Source of the DNA: Coprococcus comes ATCC 27758
Lineage (GTDB): Bacteria; Bacillota; Clostridia; Lachnospirales; Lachnospiraceae
DNA length: 64,000 nt
Direction: 5' to 3'
Assembly: GCF_025149785.1 (NCBI RefSeq)
Contig: NZ_CP102277.1
Coordinates: 2,790,001 to 2,854,000, forward strand
The position numbers and the translations under genes were made by a program. The notes beneath the pieces were generated by a model. It did no database searches, was not told the origin of the DNA, and worked only from the letters and a program-made list of their open reading frames with translations. Shown here piece after piece: positions 40,993-51,763 of this stretch (position 1 is the stretch's first letter; each line of letters opens with the position of its first letter).

Positions 40993-42132
40993 GATAGCGA
41001 AACGAAGTCCCTGTTCCATAGCTACTGGATGGATCAGTTCGATTGTCATTTCTACGTTATCACCAGGCATGCACATTTCTGTTCCTTCTGGAAGTTCGCA
41101 AACACCTGTTACGTCTGTTGTACGGAAGTAGAACTGTGGTCTGTAGTTGTTGAAGAATGGAGTATGACGTCCACCTTCATCTTTTGTAAGAACGTATACC
41201 TGTGCAGTAAACTTGTGGTGGCAAGTTACTGAACCTGGTTTACAAAGAACCTGTCCTCTTTCGATTTCGTCTCTCTGAACACCACGAAGAAGAGCACCGA
41301 TGTTGTCACCAGCCTGAGCTTCATCAAGAAGTTTACGGAACATTTCAACACCTGTTACAACTACTTTACGTGTTTCTTCTTTAATACCAACGATTTCTAC
41401 TTCATCAGATACGTGAAGTACACCACGTTCTACTCTACCAGTAGCAACTGTACCACGTCCTGTGATAGAGAATACGTCTTCTACAGGCATAAGGAATGGT
41501 TTGTCTGTATCACGTTCTGGATCCGGAATGTATGAATCAACTGCATCCATAAGTTCCATGATCTTGTCTCCCCATGGTCCGTTCGGATCTTCAAGAGCTT
41601 TAAGAGCTGATCCCTGGATGATCGGAGTGTCATCTCCTGGGAATTCATATTCATCAAGAAGTTCACGGATTTCCATTTCAACAAGTTCAAGAAGTTCGTC
41701 GTCGTCTACCATATCACATTTGTTCATGAATACAACGATGTAAGGAACACCTACCTGACGAGAAAGCAGGATATGCTCTCTTGTCTGAGCCATAACACCA
41801 TCAGTAGCAGCTACAACAAGGATAGCACCATCCATCTGAGCAGCACCTGTGATCATGTTCTTAACGTAGTCAGCATGTCCTGGGCAGTCTACGTGAGCGT
41901 AGTGACGTTTCTCTGTCTGGTACTCAACGTGAGCTGTAGAAATTGTGATACCACGTTCTCTCTCTTCTGGAGCTTTATCGATATCTTCAAAGTTCTCTGC
42001 TGTGTTTCCTGGTACTCTTGCTGCAAGTGTCTTTGTGATAGCAGCTGTAAGAGTTGTTTTACCATGGTCAACGTGTCCAATGGTACCGATATTACAATGC
42101 GGTTTTGTTCTTTCAAATTTAGCCTTTGCCAT
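40939..42132 (-). CDS. tuf: Elongation factor Tu
   Basis: A 397-aa GTPase that brings aminoacyl-tRNA to the ribosome. G1 is GHVDHGKTT (residues 19-27), [12 protein letters not shown] is G3, and NKCDMV is G4; domains 2 and 3 follow. The start at 42132 follows AAGGAGG; the frame is open further up but not conserved. It is the last gene of the rpsL-rpsG-fusA-tuf group. Its final 17 codons are the integration target of both mobile elements, and the protein sequence is intact. Confidence 0.98.
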   Translation of the reverse strand: MAKAKFERTKPHCNIGTIGHVDHGKTTLTAAITKTLAARVPGNTAENFEDIDKAPEERERGITISTAHVEYQTEKRHYAHVDCPGHADYVKNMITGAAQMDGAILVVAATDGVMAQTREHILLSRQVGVPYIVVFMNKCDMVDDDELLELVEMEIRELLDEYEFPGDDTPIIQGSALKALEDPNGPWGDKIMELMDAVDSYIPDPERDTDKPFLMPVEDVFSITGRGTVATGRVERGVLHVSDEVEIVGIKEETRKVVVTGVEMFRKLLDEAQAGDNIGALLRGVQRDEIERGQVLCKPGSVTCHHKFTAQVYVLTKDEGGRHTPFFNNYRPQFYFRTTDVTGVCELPEGTEMCMPGDNVEMTIELIHPVAMEQGLRFAIREGGRTVGSGRVATIIE

Positions 42133-42250
42133 TTTGAATATCCTCCTTAAATATACCACCCAATAGGGCATTTTAGTTTACGATGTTTTAACTCGGCTAA
42201 TACTGATTATATTTCATAAAGTACAGTTTTTCAAGCCTTTTTCGTATTTT

Positions 42251-44368
42251 TTATGCGTTTTTGTTAGATAAAATCTTTTCCTGAACAGACTTCGGAACTG
42301 GCTCATATTTTTCGAAGAACATTGAGTAGTTTCCACGTCCCTGAGTTCTGGAACGAAGGTCTGTAGAGTATCCGAACATTTCTGAAAGCGGAACATATCC
42401 TCTAACGATCTTTCCACCGCCGAGGTCATCCATACCTTCAATACGTCCACGACGAGAGTTGATATCACCGATAACATCTCCCATGTACTCTTCCGGCATA
42501 GTAACTTCAACTTTCATGATAGGCTCAAGGAGTACCGGGTCAGATTTCTTCATAGCATCTTTGAATGCAAGAGAACCTGCAATGTGGAATGCCATTTCTG
42601 AAGAATCGACTTCATGGTAAGAACCATCATATACGGTTGCATGAATACCTACTACAGGGAATCCACCAAGAATACCAGCTTTCATGGCTTCTTCAATACC
42701 TTCGCCTACAGCCGGAATGTATTCCTTCGGAATTGCACCACCGACAACAGTAGAATCGAATTTGTATGTTTCTTCACCATTGACATCCATTGGTTCAAAT
42801 TTAACTTTACAGTGTCCGTACTGTCCACGTCCACCTGACTGTTTAGCATACTTGCTGTCAACATCAACTGCTTTTGTGAAGGACTCTTTGTATGCAACCT
42901 GCGGAGCACCTACGTTAGCTTCTACCTTGAATTCACGAAGAAGTCTGTCTACGATGATTTCAAGATGAAGTTCTCCCATTCCGGCGATGATTGTCTGACC
43001 TGTTTCCTGATCAGTATGAGCACGGAATGTTGGGTCTTCTTCTGCAAGTTTTGCAAGAGATTCACCAAGTTTACCCTGAGAAGCTTTTGTCTTAGGCTCG
43101 ATAGCGAGCTCGATAACTGGTTCTGGGAATTCCATAGATTCAAGGATTACCGGATGCTGTTCATCACAGATTGTATCACCTGTAGTTGTGAACTTGAATC
43201 CGATCGCTGCTGCGATGTCTCCTGAATATACTTTATCCAATTCCATTCTCTTGTTAGCATGCATCTGAAGGATACGTCCAACACGTTCTTTTTTATTCTT
43301 CGTAGCGTTCAATACATAAGAACCTGAATTCATAGTTCCTGAATATACACGGAAATATGCAAGCTTACCTACGAACGGGTCTGTCATGATCTTGAATGCA
43401 AGTGCTGAGAAAGGTTCTTCATCTGAAGAATGTCTTACTACTTCATTACCATCTTCGTCAACACCCTGGATTGGCGGGATGTCTGTCGGAGCCGGCATAT
43501 ATTCAACGATTGCATCCAGAAGCTTCTGAACACCCTTGTTTCTGTAAGCAGATCCACAGCAAACCGGTACTGCTGTACATTCACAAGTAGCTTTTCTAAG
43601 AACTGCTTTGAGCTGATCTACTGTCGGGATTTCGTCCTCAAGATACATCATCATAAGTTCGTCATCCAATTCACAGATCTTTTCAACCAGTTCTGTATGG
43701 TAAAGCTCAGCATCTTCTTTCATGTCATCCGGGATTTCACATACTGTGATGTCATCACCCTTGTCATCATTGTAGATGTAAGCTTCCATTTCCATAAGGT
43801 CGATGATTCCCTTGAAATCATCTTCTTTACCGATTGGTAACTGAAGAACGATAGCGTTCTTACCCAATCTTGTCTTAATCTGTTCTACAGCGTTGTAGAA
43901 GTTTGCACCTAAGATGTCCATCTTGTTAATGAAGGCCATTCTTGGTACGTTGTATGTGTCTGCCTGACGCCATACGTTTTCTGACTGAGGCTCAACACCA
44001 CCCTTAGCACAGAATACACCTACAGCACCATCCAGTACACGAAGTGAACGTTCAACCTCTACAGTGAAGTCAACGTGTCCCGGAGTATCAATGATATTGA
44101 TACGATGCTCAAGAGCACCTTTTTTCGGTTTTGTATGATCTTCAAGTGTCCAATGACATGTTGTAGCTGCTGAAGTGATCGTGATACCTCTTTCCTGCTC
44201 CTGTTCCATCCAGTCCATGGTAGCAGTTCCTTCATGAGTATCACCAATCTTATAGTTAACACCGGTATAGTATAAGATACGCTCTGTAAGAGTGGTCTTA
44301 CCAGCATCAATATGCGCCATAATACCGATATTTCTGGTTCTCTCTAATGGATATTCTCTTCCAGCCAA
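42251..44368 (-). CDS. fusA: Elongation factor G
   Basis: A 705-aa translocation GTPase. G1 AHIDAGKTT (residues about 17-25), [12 protein letters not shown] (G3) and [10 protein letters not shown] (G4) are intact. Domains II to V follow, with [13 protein letters not shown] in domain IV. It moves tRNA and mRNA through the ribosome after peptide bond formation and helps ribosome recycling. It lies 18 bp after rpsG and about 120 bp before tuf. Confidence 0.98.
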   Translation of the reverse strand: MAGREYPLERTRNIGIMAHIDAGKTTLTERILYYTGVNYKIGDTHEGTATMDWMEQEQERGITITSAATTCHWTLEDHTKPKKGALEHRINIIDTPGHVDFTVEVERSLRVLDGAVGVFCAKGGVEPQSENVWRQADTYNVPRMAFINKMDILGANFYNAVEQIKTRLGKNAIVLQLPIGKEDDFKGIIDLMEMEAYIYNDDKGDDITVCEIPDDMKEDAELYHTELVEKICELDDELMMMYLEDEIPTVDQLKAVLRKATCECTAVPVCCGSAYRNKGVQKLLDAIVEYMPAPTDIPPIQGVDEDGNEVVRHSSDEEPFSALAFKIMTDPFVGKLAYFRVYSGTMNSGSYVLNATKNKKERVGRILQMHANKRMELDKVYSGDIAAAIGFKFTTTGDTICDEQHPVILESMEFPEPVIELAIEPKTKASQGKLGESLAKLAEEDPTFRAHTDQETGQTIIAGMGELHLEIIVDRLLREFKVEANVGAPQVAYKESFTKAVDVDSKYAKQSGGRGQYGHCKVKFEPMDVNGEETYKFDSTVVGGAIPKEYIPAVGEGIEEAMKAGILGGFPVVGIHATVYDGSYHEVDSSEMAFHIAGSLAFKDAMKKSDPVLLEPIMKVEVTMPEEYMGDVIGDINSRRGRIEGMDDLGGGKIVRGYVPLSEMFGYSTDLRSRTQGRGNYSMFFEKYEPVPKSVQEKILSNKNA

Positions 44369-44386
44369 GATTTTTTCCTCCTATAA

Positions 44387-45068
<682 letters not shown>

Positions 45069-45491
45069 TTATTTCTTTGCGTCTTTTGGTCTCTTTGCTC
45101 CGTATTTAGAACGAGCCTGACGTCTCTTTGCAACACCTGCTGTATCAAGTGTTCCACGAACGATATGGTATCTTGTACCCGGAAGGTCCTTTACTCTTCC
45201 TCCACGGATAAGAACAACGCTATGTTCCTGAAGGTTGTGACCTTCTCCTGGGATGTAGCTTGTTACTTCGATTCCGTTTGAAAGACGTACTCTGGCGATC
45301 TTTCTAAGAGCTGAGTTCGGTTTCTTCGGTGTAGCTGTCTTAACTGCTGTACACACACCTCTCTTCTGTGGTGCAGATGTGTCTGTAGCTCTTTTCTTCA
45401 AAGAATTGTATCCTTTCTGGAGAGCCGGTGCAGTAGATTTCTTTACAGCTGTCTGACGACCTTTTCTTACTAACTGGTTAAATGTTGGCAT
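45069..45491 (-). CDS. rpsL: Ribosomal protein S12
   Basis: A 140-aa decoding-centre protein. The conserved [20 protein letters not shown] and [25 protein letters not shown] regions are intact; the lysine at the streptomycin-sensitive position (in TPKKPNS) is present. The ATG at 45491 gives [12 protein letters not shown], the usual start, and follows GGAGGTG. It is the first gene of the str operon. Confidence 0.98.
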   Translation of the reverse strand: MPTFNQLVRKGRQTAVKKSTAPALQKGYNSLKKRATDTSAPQKRGVCTAVKTATPKKPNSALRKIARVRLSNGIEVTSYIPGEGHNLQEHSVVLIRGGRVKDLPGTRYHIVRGTLDTAGVAKRRQARSKYGAKRPKDAKK

Positions 45492-45590
45492 CTCTTTCAC
45501 CTCCTATGAAGTAATAATTGGTTACGATTTTAAACAAGTTCTGTTTAAAATGCGCAGAAAAACAGTGCATCGTTTTTCGCACGCTTGTTT

Positions 45591-45619
45591 ATTGTAGTAT
45601 ATCGCAAAAAAAAAGTCAA
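45591..45619 (-). promoter_or_regulatory. str operon promoter
   Basis: TTGACT (45614-45619), 17 bases, TACAAT (45591-45596) on the minus strand, about 100 bases before rpsL. The -35 box overlaps the terminator stem between rpsL and the LCP gene upstream. Confidence 0.55.
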
Positions 45620-45662
45620 GGTATTCTGAAAAATATTTTCCAAATCATACCTTGACTTTTTC
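45609..45662. terminator. Terminator after the LCP gene
   Basis: Arms AAAAAAGTCAAGGTAT (45609-45624) and ATACCTTGACTTTTT (45647-45661) form a strong stem with A and T runs, just past the stop of the LCP-family gene at 45670. Confidence 0.8.
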
Positions 45663-45669
45663 TTCATTT

Positions 45670-47442
45670 TTATTCTGTACTTACGGATCCTTCGATTATT
45701 TCTCCGTCTTTTACTTTTTTGATCAATCCAATGATCTCAGCCACTGAATTTTCATCCGGATACGTTACATAAAGCTCTTCATCTCCTGAAGAATAGCAGA
45801 TATCTGTTCCCCCGGTTCCATCCGCTGCCACGGAATAAATATTCCATTTTGCATTGGTTCTGAGCTGAGTCTTGATCAGCGACTGGATCTGGCTGGAAGT
45901 AAAGTTCGTATCCACACCATCGCTGACGCTTTCAATAATATCGCTTGCCCCACGGAGCATTGCCGGTGACATCATCTTTTTAATGATTGCAGTGATAACT
46001 GCCTGCTGATGGACTCCTCTTCCGTTGTCCCCGTCTGGCAGTGCCTGACGTTCACGGCAAAAAGCAAGTGCACTAATACCATCAAAATGATTCATTCCTT
46101 CATTTACATGAATCTCTGCACCCGACTCCCATCCTGTATCAAATTCGAGATCTGATTCAACATCCAGTCCGCCAAGTGCATCAACCACACTGGTCATAGA
46201 TGTAAAATTAACTCTTCCGAAAAATTCGATATCTGTATCATAAAGTTCTTCCAGCGTCTGCATAGACACATCCACACCATAGATTCCTGCATGTGTCAGT
46301 TTGTCGTCCTGTCCTCCGGATACTCCCGGGATTGGTACATAATAATCTCTAGGGGTCGTAATCAGTAATACCTGATGGCTCGTCGGATTGACAACCGCTA
46401 CGATATTGACATCGCTTCGTCCCTGTTCTGTGATATCACCATTTGTATCAATACCACTCAAATAAACCGCAAATGGCTTTGTAACGCTTTCATCAGATGT
46501 ATCGCTTTCAATTTCAACAACAATATTGTGCTTATAAATAACCTTTGTATCCTTTGTAAAGGTTGAATACTGTTCCTTGATAATATTACTGTAAGCTGAG
46601 TTGTAGATAATCGCATCTACTTCTCCGTCATATAATGCCTGTGCTTCTTCTCCCAGATTACTGTATTCCTGAAGAGTAATGTTCTGTCCCAGTTCCTTTT
46701 CAATCTGTTTGACTGCCGACTTCGTCTGGTCTCCACCAGTCGCATACTGAACACCAAATGTATATCCGGCTGCTGCTGATAAAGTATCTGCATTATCATC
46801 CGCCTTTACCGCAACTACCATGGAACTTGTTTTCTTATTGCTTCCGGTAATCTTCTGGAATGCATTATTTACTTTTCCTATATAGAAAGAACCCACTCCC
46901 AGAATGATGCAGATCAGTATACAGAATATCTTTCCGCCAATTCCTTTTCCTTTTGCCGCTATCTGTGTCAGCAAGGTAATTCCAAGCAGGATCAGCAGCA
47001 CTCCGATCAGTACCAGGAAATAAGTAGAAGTAAGTACATTGAACAGCATCACATTCACTGCAAGTACTACAGACAGGATAAACTGGATAATTGCAAGTAT
47101 AATTCCAATCGTTCTGCTTACCCGATTTTTCTTTCTTCCTCTGCGCCGTTTATTTTTACGATTCTTATTATTCTCCGGGTCAGACATCTTTCTTATATTC
47201 TGATAGTCTTCTTCCGGTCTTCTTTTCTTCTTATCATTCGAAGATGATTTCTTTTTCGGTCGTTCTCTGTAGTAATCTTCCTCATCATCATAATATCGGG
47301 CAGATCTTCGGTCTTCTTCATAAGCATACCGGTTCTTCCCCTTAGCCCGTCTGCTTACTTCTCTGCTGTTATTGATACTTCGCATATTTCTATTAGAAGT
47401 TCCATCAGACGATCTTCTCCTTGCTGATTTTCTCTGTTCCAT
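45670..47442 (-). CDS. LytR-CpsA-Psr family protein with an extra binding-protein-like domain
   Basis: A 590-aa envelope enzyme. Residues 1-110 are strongly basic and disordered. Three membrane helices follow at about 115-200. Residues about 215-320 resemble a periplasmic solute-binding domain (VAVKADDNADTL, then VDAIIYNSAYSNII). Residues about 335-500 are the LCP domain, with DTNGDITEQGRSDVNIVAVVNP, LLITTPRDYYVPIPG, HAGIYGV and AFCRERQALPDGDNGRGVHQQ. LCP proteins attach teichoic-acid or polysaccharide chains to peptidoglycan. I start at the ATG at 47442. It has its own promoter. Confidence 0.9.
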   Translation of the reverse strand: MEQRKSARRRSSDGTSNRNMRSINNSREVSRRAKGKNRYAYEEDRRSARYYDDEEDYYRERPKKKSSSNDKKKRRPEEDYQNIRKMSDPENNKNRKNKRRRGRKKNRVSRTIGIILAIIQFILSVVLAVNVMLFNVLTSTYFLVLIGVLLILLGITLLTQIAAKGKGIGGKIFCILICIILGVGSFYIGKVNNAFQKITGSNKKTSSMVVAVKADDNADTLSAAAGYTFGVQYATGGDQTKSAVKQIEKELGQNITLQEYSNLGEEAQALYDGEVDAIIYNSAYSNIIKEQYSTFTKDTKVIYKHNIVVEIESDTSDESVTKPFAVYLSGIDTNGDITEQGRSDVNIVAVVNPTSHQVLLITTPRDYYVPIPGVSGGQDDKLTHAGIYGVDVSMQTLEELYDTDIEFFGRVNFTSMTSVVDALGGLDVESDLEFDTGWESGAEIHVNEGMNHFDGISALAFCRERQALPDGDNGRGVHQQAVITAIIKKMMSPAMLRGASDIIESVSDGVDTNFTSSQIQSLIKTQLRTNAKWNIYSVAADGTGGTDICYSSGDEELYVTYPDENSVAEIIGLIKKVKDGEIIEGSVSTE

Positions 47443-47511
47443 ATACACTCACTTTCATTTGTTACATAACTATTACACGATATGACGCTTTAATTACAAT
47501 TACATCTCTAT

Positions 47512-47540
47512 ATAATATCGTTTTTACCTTATATTGTCAA
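47512..47540 (-). promoter_or_regulatory. Promoter of the LCP gene
   Basis: TTGACA (47535-47540), 17 bases, TATTAT (47512-47517) on the minus strand, about 70 bases before the start codon. Confidence 0.6.
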
Positions 47541-47654
47541 TGTTTTCGTGTCAATCCGTATTTTGTGATTCTGCACAATTTTTCTGGAAATTTTTTAATC
47601 CGCCAAGGCATATAGTGTTTTTTCACAGAAAGTTCCATCGGAATTTCTCATAAA

Positions 47655-47691
47655 ACAAAAAGAAAACGAAGAACTCTTCTTAAGTCCTTCG
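47655..47691 (-). terminator. Terminator of the opp operon
   Basis: CGAAGAACT (47667-47675) and AGTCCTTCG (47683-47691) form a stem followed on the minus strand by TTTTCTTTTTGTTTT, 25 bases past the oppF stop. Confidence 0.8.
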
Positions 47692-47715
47692 CCTTCTTTA
47701 TTATATTACTACTTT

Positions 47716-48690
47716 TTATTTATCTTCTACAAGATGGCATGCCACCTTATGTCCAGGAGCAATCTCTTTCATCTGCGGCATTTCCTTAAAGCAGCGTTCT
47801 GTCGCATGCTGACATCTCTCAGCGAAACGACAGCAGTTCTTCGGATTGATCGGGCTTGGGATCTCACCCTTGATCGGAATACGCTGGTTCGCTTTTGCTT
47901 TATTCGGATCTGCTTCCGGGATTGCAGAAAGCAGTGCCTGTGTATATGGATGCATCGGATGAGCATAAAGTTCATCTGTCTCAGCAGTCTCGACCATTGT
48001 TCCGAGGTACATAACAACTACACGGTCAGAAATATATTTTACGACACTAAGGTCATGCGCGATAAACAGGTAAGTCAGTCCTCTTTCTTCCTGCAGTTCT
48101 TTCAGCATATTGATAACCTGTGCCTGGATAGACACATCAAGAGCTGAAATCGGCTCATCACAGATGATGAATTCCGGATCAACAGAAAGAGCACGTGCGA
48201 TACCGATACGCTGTCTCTGTCCACCTGAGAATTCGTGTGGGAAACGTGACATATGATCTTTATTAAGGCCAACTGTAGCAAGCAGCTGCTCTACTTTTGC
48301 ATCTGCATCCTTTGTTGACATTCCATGCTGTTTCAGACCTTCTCCAACGATATCCTTAACAGTCATACGTGGATTCAGTGATGAATACGGGTTCTGGAAA
48401 ATCATCTGTACCTTCTTACAGAATTCTTTCTGCTCTGCATGATTGTATTTGAAAATATCTTTTCCATCATAATATACATTTCCCGAAGTCGGATTGTATA
48501 ACTTGATCATGGTACGTCCTGTTGTAGATTTACCACAGCCGGACTCACCTACCAGGCTGACTGTCTCACCTTTATAAATATCAAATGTAAGATCATCAAC
48601 CGCTTTTAAGGTTTCTTTACGGCTGATTTCAAAATATTTACATAAGTTTTTCACCTGTACGAGAGGCTGTTTTTTTTCTGTATTTTCCAT
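47716..48690 (-). CDS. oppF: Oligopeptide ABC transporter ATP-binding protein
   Basis: A 324-aa ATPase. Walker A is GESGCGKST near residue 42, the signature is FSGGQRQRIGIARAL, Walker B EFIICDEPISALD, and the C-terminal oligopeptide-transporter domain with its cysteine cluster (CCRFAERCQHATERC) is present. It powers peptide import with OppD. One base separates it from oppD; it is the last gene of the operon. Confidence 0.95.
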   Translation of the reverse strand: MENTEKKQPLVQVKNLCKYFEISRKETLKAVDDLTFDIYKGETVSLVGESGCGKSTTGRTMIKLYNPTSGNVYYDGKDIFKYNHAEQKEFCKKVQMIFQNPYSSLNPRMTVKDIVGEGLKQHGMSTKDADAKVEQLLATVGLNKDHMSRFPHEFSGGQRQRIGIARALSVDPEFIICDEPISALDVSIQAQVINMLKELQEERGLTYLFIAHDLSVVKYISDRVVVMYLGTMVETAETDELYAHPMHPYTQALLSAIPEADPNKAKANQRIPIKGEIPSPINPKNCCRFAERCQHATERCFKEMPQMKEIAPGHKVACHLVEDK

Positions 48691-48691
48691 T

Positions 48692-49714
48692 TTACACCTC
48701 TCCTTTCTCAGTTACTTTTCTTCTCATGTCTGTATCCGGTGCATATTCATGCTGCAGCCAGCAACAGGTTTCATGTTCTTTTGAAAGCTCATAAGTCTGT
48801 GGCGGCATATCTTTACAGATTTCCATGCAGTATTCACATCTTGCCGCGAACGGACATCCTTTCGGAGGTGCAAACAGATCCGGAGGTGTTCCTTCGATTG
48901 GCTGCAATTTGTGGCCTCTTGCTGTATCCAGTTTGGCAATTGAATGCATAAGTCCTTTTGTGTAAGGATGTGCTGTATCATAGAAAATCTCATCTACAGA
49001 TCCACGTTCTACGATCTTTCCTCCATACATAACCAGTACACGGTCGCAAAGCTTTGCGATAACACCAAGGTCATGTGTGATCAGGATAATAGATGTCCCA
49101 AGTGTTTTCTGAAGATTTTTCAGTACATCAAGAATCTGTGCTTCAATTGTAACATCCAAAGAAGTAGTCGGCTCATCGGCAATAACGATGCTCGGGCTTC
49201 CTACCAGAGCGATCGCAATCATAACACGCTGTTTCATACCACCTGAAAGTTCATGTGGATACTGTTTGTAACGGCGTTCTCCATCAGAGATACCTACCAT
49301 TTTAAGGATTTCAAGTGCTTTTGCTTTTTTCTCAGCTGCACTCATACCTTTTCTTCCGACGAATACTTCTTCAATCTGTTTTCCGATACGCATTGTCGGG
49401 TTCAATGAGGTCATAGGATCCTGAAAAATATAACTGATCTCTTTTCCACGGAACTGACGAAGTTCTTTTTTGTTCATTTTCAGAACATCTTTTCCTTTAT
49501 AAAGAATCTCTCCGCCTTCAAAGAATCCAGGCGGTTCCGGATTCAGTCTCATCAGGCACTGAGAGGTAACACTCTTTCCACATCCGGATTCTCCAACTAT
49601 ACCAAGAATTTCTCCCGGACGGACTTCAAAGCTGACATCACGAACAGCTTTTACAACTCCACCGTATGTACGGAAAGAGAATTGCAGATTTTTTACTTCC
49701 AATAAATTTTCCAT
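48692..49714 (-). CDS. oppD: Oligopeptide ABC transporter ATP-binding protein
   Basis: A 340-aa ATPase with GESGCGKSVT (Walker A), LSGGMKQRVMIAIALVG (signature), IVIADEPTTSLD (Walker B) and a C-terminal domain with CPFAARCEYCMEIC, which in this family can hold an iron-sulfur cluster. It partners OppF. Only 15 bp separate it from oppC. Confidence 0.95.
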   Translation of the reverse strand: MENLLEVKNLQFSFRTYGGVVKAVRDVSFEVRPGEILGIVGESGCGKSVTSQCLMRLNPEPPGFFEGGEILYKGKDVLKMNKKELRQFRGKEISYIFQDPMTSLNPTMRIGKQIEEVFVGRKGMSAAEKKAKALEILKMVGISDGERRYKQYPHELSGGMKQRVMIAIALVGSPSIVIADEPTTSLDVTIEAQILDVLKNLQKTLGTSIILITHDLGVIAKLCDRVLVMYGGKIVERGSVDEIFYDTAHPYTKGLMHSIAKLDTARGHKLQPIEGTPPDLFAPPKGCPFAARCEYCMEICKDMPPQTYELSKEHETCCWLQHEYAPDTDMRRKVTEKGEV

Positions 49715-49729
49715 CTTCTATACTCCTTC

Positions 49730-50653
49730 CTACTCGGTTCCTCTAAGTTTCGGGTCAAATGCATCACGAAGTCCATCACCAAGAAGATTCAGCGCAAGCA
49801 TTGTTGTACAAATCAGGAATGCCGGTACAAATACCTGGTACGGATGAATTCTCAGCTGTGCGATTCCGTCTTTTGCAAGTACACCCCAGCTGCAGTTCGG
49901 TGGTTTGATACCCAGACCGATATAGCTCAGGAATGCCTCCTGGAAAATAGCTCCCGGAATAGCCATTGTCAGGTTTGTAATGATAAGTCCCATGATATTC
50001 GGTAAAATATGTTTTACAATGATTACGATATCCGGCACACCAAGGATCTTGGCTGCAGATACGAAATCAGATTCTCTCAGTTTTAATACTTCACCACGAA
50101 CGAAACGACATCCACCGATCCATCCGACGCAACACATAGCAAGAATCAAACAGTGTACACCGTTACCAACAACTACCATAAGAAGAATGGTAACGATCAG
50201 ACTTGGGATTCCGTATAATACGTCAACGACACGCTGGATAACCATATCGATCTTGCCACCGTAGAATCCTGAGATACCACCCATGATAGATCCAACGATT
50301 GCATTGATGATGCTGGCTGCAAAACCAATTGTCAGAGATACTCTCGCACCAGACCATGCACGAACCCAGAGATCACGTCCAAGAGAGTCTGTTCCAAACC
50401 AATGTGCTTTTGAAAAGCTCTGGTTCATCTCTGCCACACTCTGTGTTGCAATGTCATATTTGCTGAACATTGGAACAAAGATCGCCATAAGTACATAAAG
50501 TCCAATCAGGCACAATGAGAAGAATGCAATCTTATTCTTGCGGATTCGTCTCCATGCATCCTGCCAGTAACCAATATTCGGACGGGAAATAGACTCCATT
50601 GTCTTTGTATTTTTTCCTACAACTTTAAACTGTTCTTTTGTAATTTCTGCCAT
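49730..50653 (-). CDS. oppC: Oligopeptide ABC transporter permease
   Basis: A 307-aa permease with an N-terminal helix, an extracellular region and five further helices. The cytoplasmic coupling loop reads EVLKLRESDFVSAAKILGVPDIVIIVKHILPN. It forms the membrane channel with OppB. The 10-bp gap to oppB shows one transcript. Confidence 0.94.
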   Translation of the reverse strand: MAEITKEQFKVVGKNTKTMESISRPNIGYWQDAWRRIRKNKIAFFSLCLIGLYVLMAIFVPMFSKYDIATQSVAEMNQSFSKAHWFGTDSLGRDLWVRAWSGARVSLTIGFAASIINAIVGSIMGGISGFYGGKIDMVIQRVVDVLYGIPSLIVTILLMVVVGNGVHCLILAMCCVGWIGGCRFVRGEVLKLRESDFVSAAKILGVPDIVIIVKHILPNIMGLIITNLTMAIPGAIFQEAFLSYIGLGIKPPNCSWGVLAKDGIAQLRIHPYQVFVPAFLICTTMLALNLLGDGLRDAFDPKLRGTE

Positions 50654-50663
50654 TTCTCGTCAC

Positions 50664-51590
50664 CTACCTTTTTTTACCACTCAGACGGATTCTCGGATCT
50701 ACAATACCGTATAAGATATCTACAATCAGGATTGACACGATCAGGAATGCTCCGTAGAAGATCGTCATACCAAGAACCAGTGTATAATCTGCCATGTTAA
50801 TACTGTCTACATAATGTTTTCCCATTCCAGGGATTGCGAAAAGGGCTTCGATTACGAATGTTCCTGTTAATACAGATGCAACTGTCGGTCCCATAATGGT
50901 AATGATCGGTGTGATCGCATTACGGATCTGATGTTTAACTGTAATTCGGAAATCCGATAAACCTTTCGCACGTGCTGTCTTTGTATAATCTGAAGATACA
51001 ACTTCCAGCATACTGGAACGCATCAGACGGGAAATGGATGCCAGTGTATAGAATCCAACCGCGATTGACGGTAAAATTGTGTGCTTAAAGCTTGTGTACT
51101 GCGCAACCGGAAGAATCTGCCATTTGATTCCAAAGAAATACTGAAGTACAGATCCCATGATGAAGTCAGGAATCGATGTACCAATGATCGCAATCAAAAT
51201 ACAGACGAAGTCCAGTTTCTTTCCTCGATTCAGTGCTGCTACAATTCCAAGGATCAGTCCGAAGAACAGTGCAAAGCACAGTGAACGGATTCCCAGGTCT
51301 GCTGAGTATGGGAATGAGTCAGCAATAATACGGTTAACTGTCTGACTCTCATACTTCATAGAATACCCCAGATCACCATGAAGCACATTCTTCATATAAG
51401 TTATATACTGCTCTGCAAGCGGTTTATCCAAACCATAGTAAGCTTCCAGATTCGCTTTGATCTCCGGTGTCATCTTGTCACTTGAGAACGGATCTCCCGG
51501 CATCAGACGAACCAGGACGAATACAACACTTGTAAGTACCAAAAGTGTTACGATGGCTAATGCAACTCGTTTAGCTATATATTTTGCCAT
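50664..51590 (-). CDS. oppB: Oligopeptide ABC transporter permease
   Basis: A 308-aa permease beginning MAKYIAKRVALAIVTLLVLTSVVFVLVRLMPGDPF, typical of OppB. The coupling loop is EVVSSDYTKTARAKGLSDFRITVKHQIRNAITP. I start at 51590, after AAGGGAG; the frame is open for six codons more. A stem-loop lies between oppA and this gene. Confidence 0.93.
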   Translation of the reverse strand: MAKYIAKRVALAIVTLLVLTSVVFVLVRLMPGDPFSSDKMTPEIKANLEAYYGLDKPLAEQYITYMKNVLHGDLGYSMKYESQTVNRIIADSFPYSADLGIRSLCFALFFGLILGIVAALNRGKKLDFVCILIAIIGTSIPDFIMGSVLQYFFGIKWQILPVAQYTSFKHTILPSIAVGFYTLASISRLMRSSMLEVVSSDYTKTARAKGLSDFRITVKHQIRNAITPIITIMGPTVASVLTGTFVIEALFAIPGMGKHYVDSINMADYTLVLGMTIFYGAFLIVSILIVDILYGIVDPRIRLSGKKR

Positions 51591-51702
51591 TCTTTTGTCT
51601 CCCTTCATTTTTCTTTATTTGATAGCTTTGATTATTTCACATACTTCCTATTGGCTGATACATACCAAATCTACCCCTCGAAATAATCAAAACCCTCAAA
51701 TA

Positions 51703-51740
51703 AGCAGCCGGTGCGGACCAGTAAGTCCGCGCCGACCGCA
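51703..51740 (-). terminator. Stem-loop between oppA and oppB
   Basis: GGTGCGGAC (51710-51718) pairs with GTCCGCGCC (51725-51733) with one G-T pair, and a further outer C-G pair. There is no strong T-run. Such a hairpin after a binding-protein gene usually lowers downstream expression or protects the oppA mRNA. Confidence 0.5.
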
Positions 51741-51763
51741 AGGTATGTTACCATCCAACTGTA

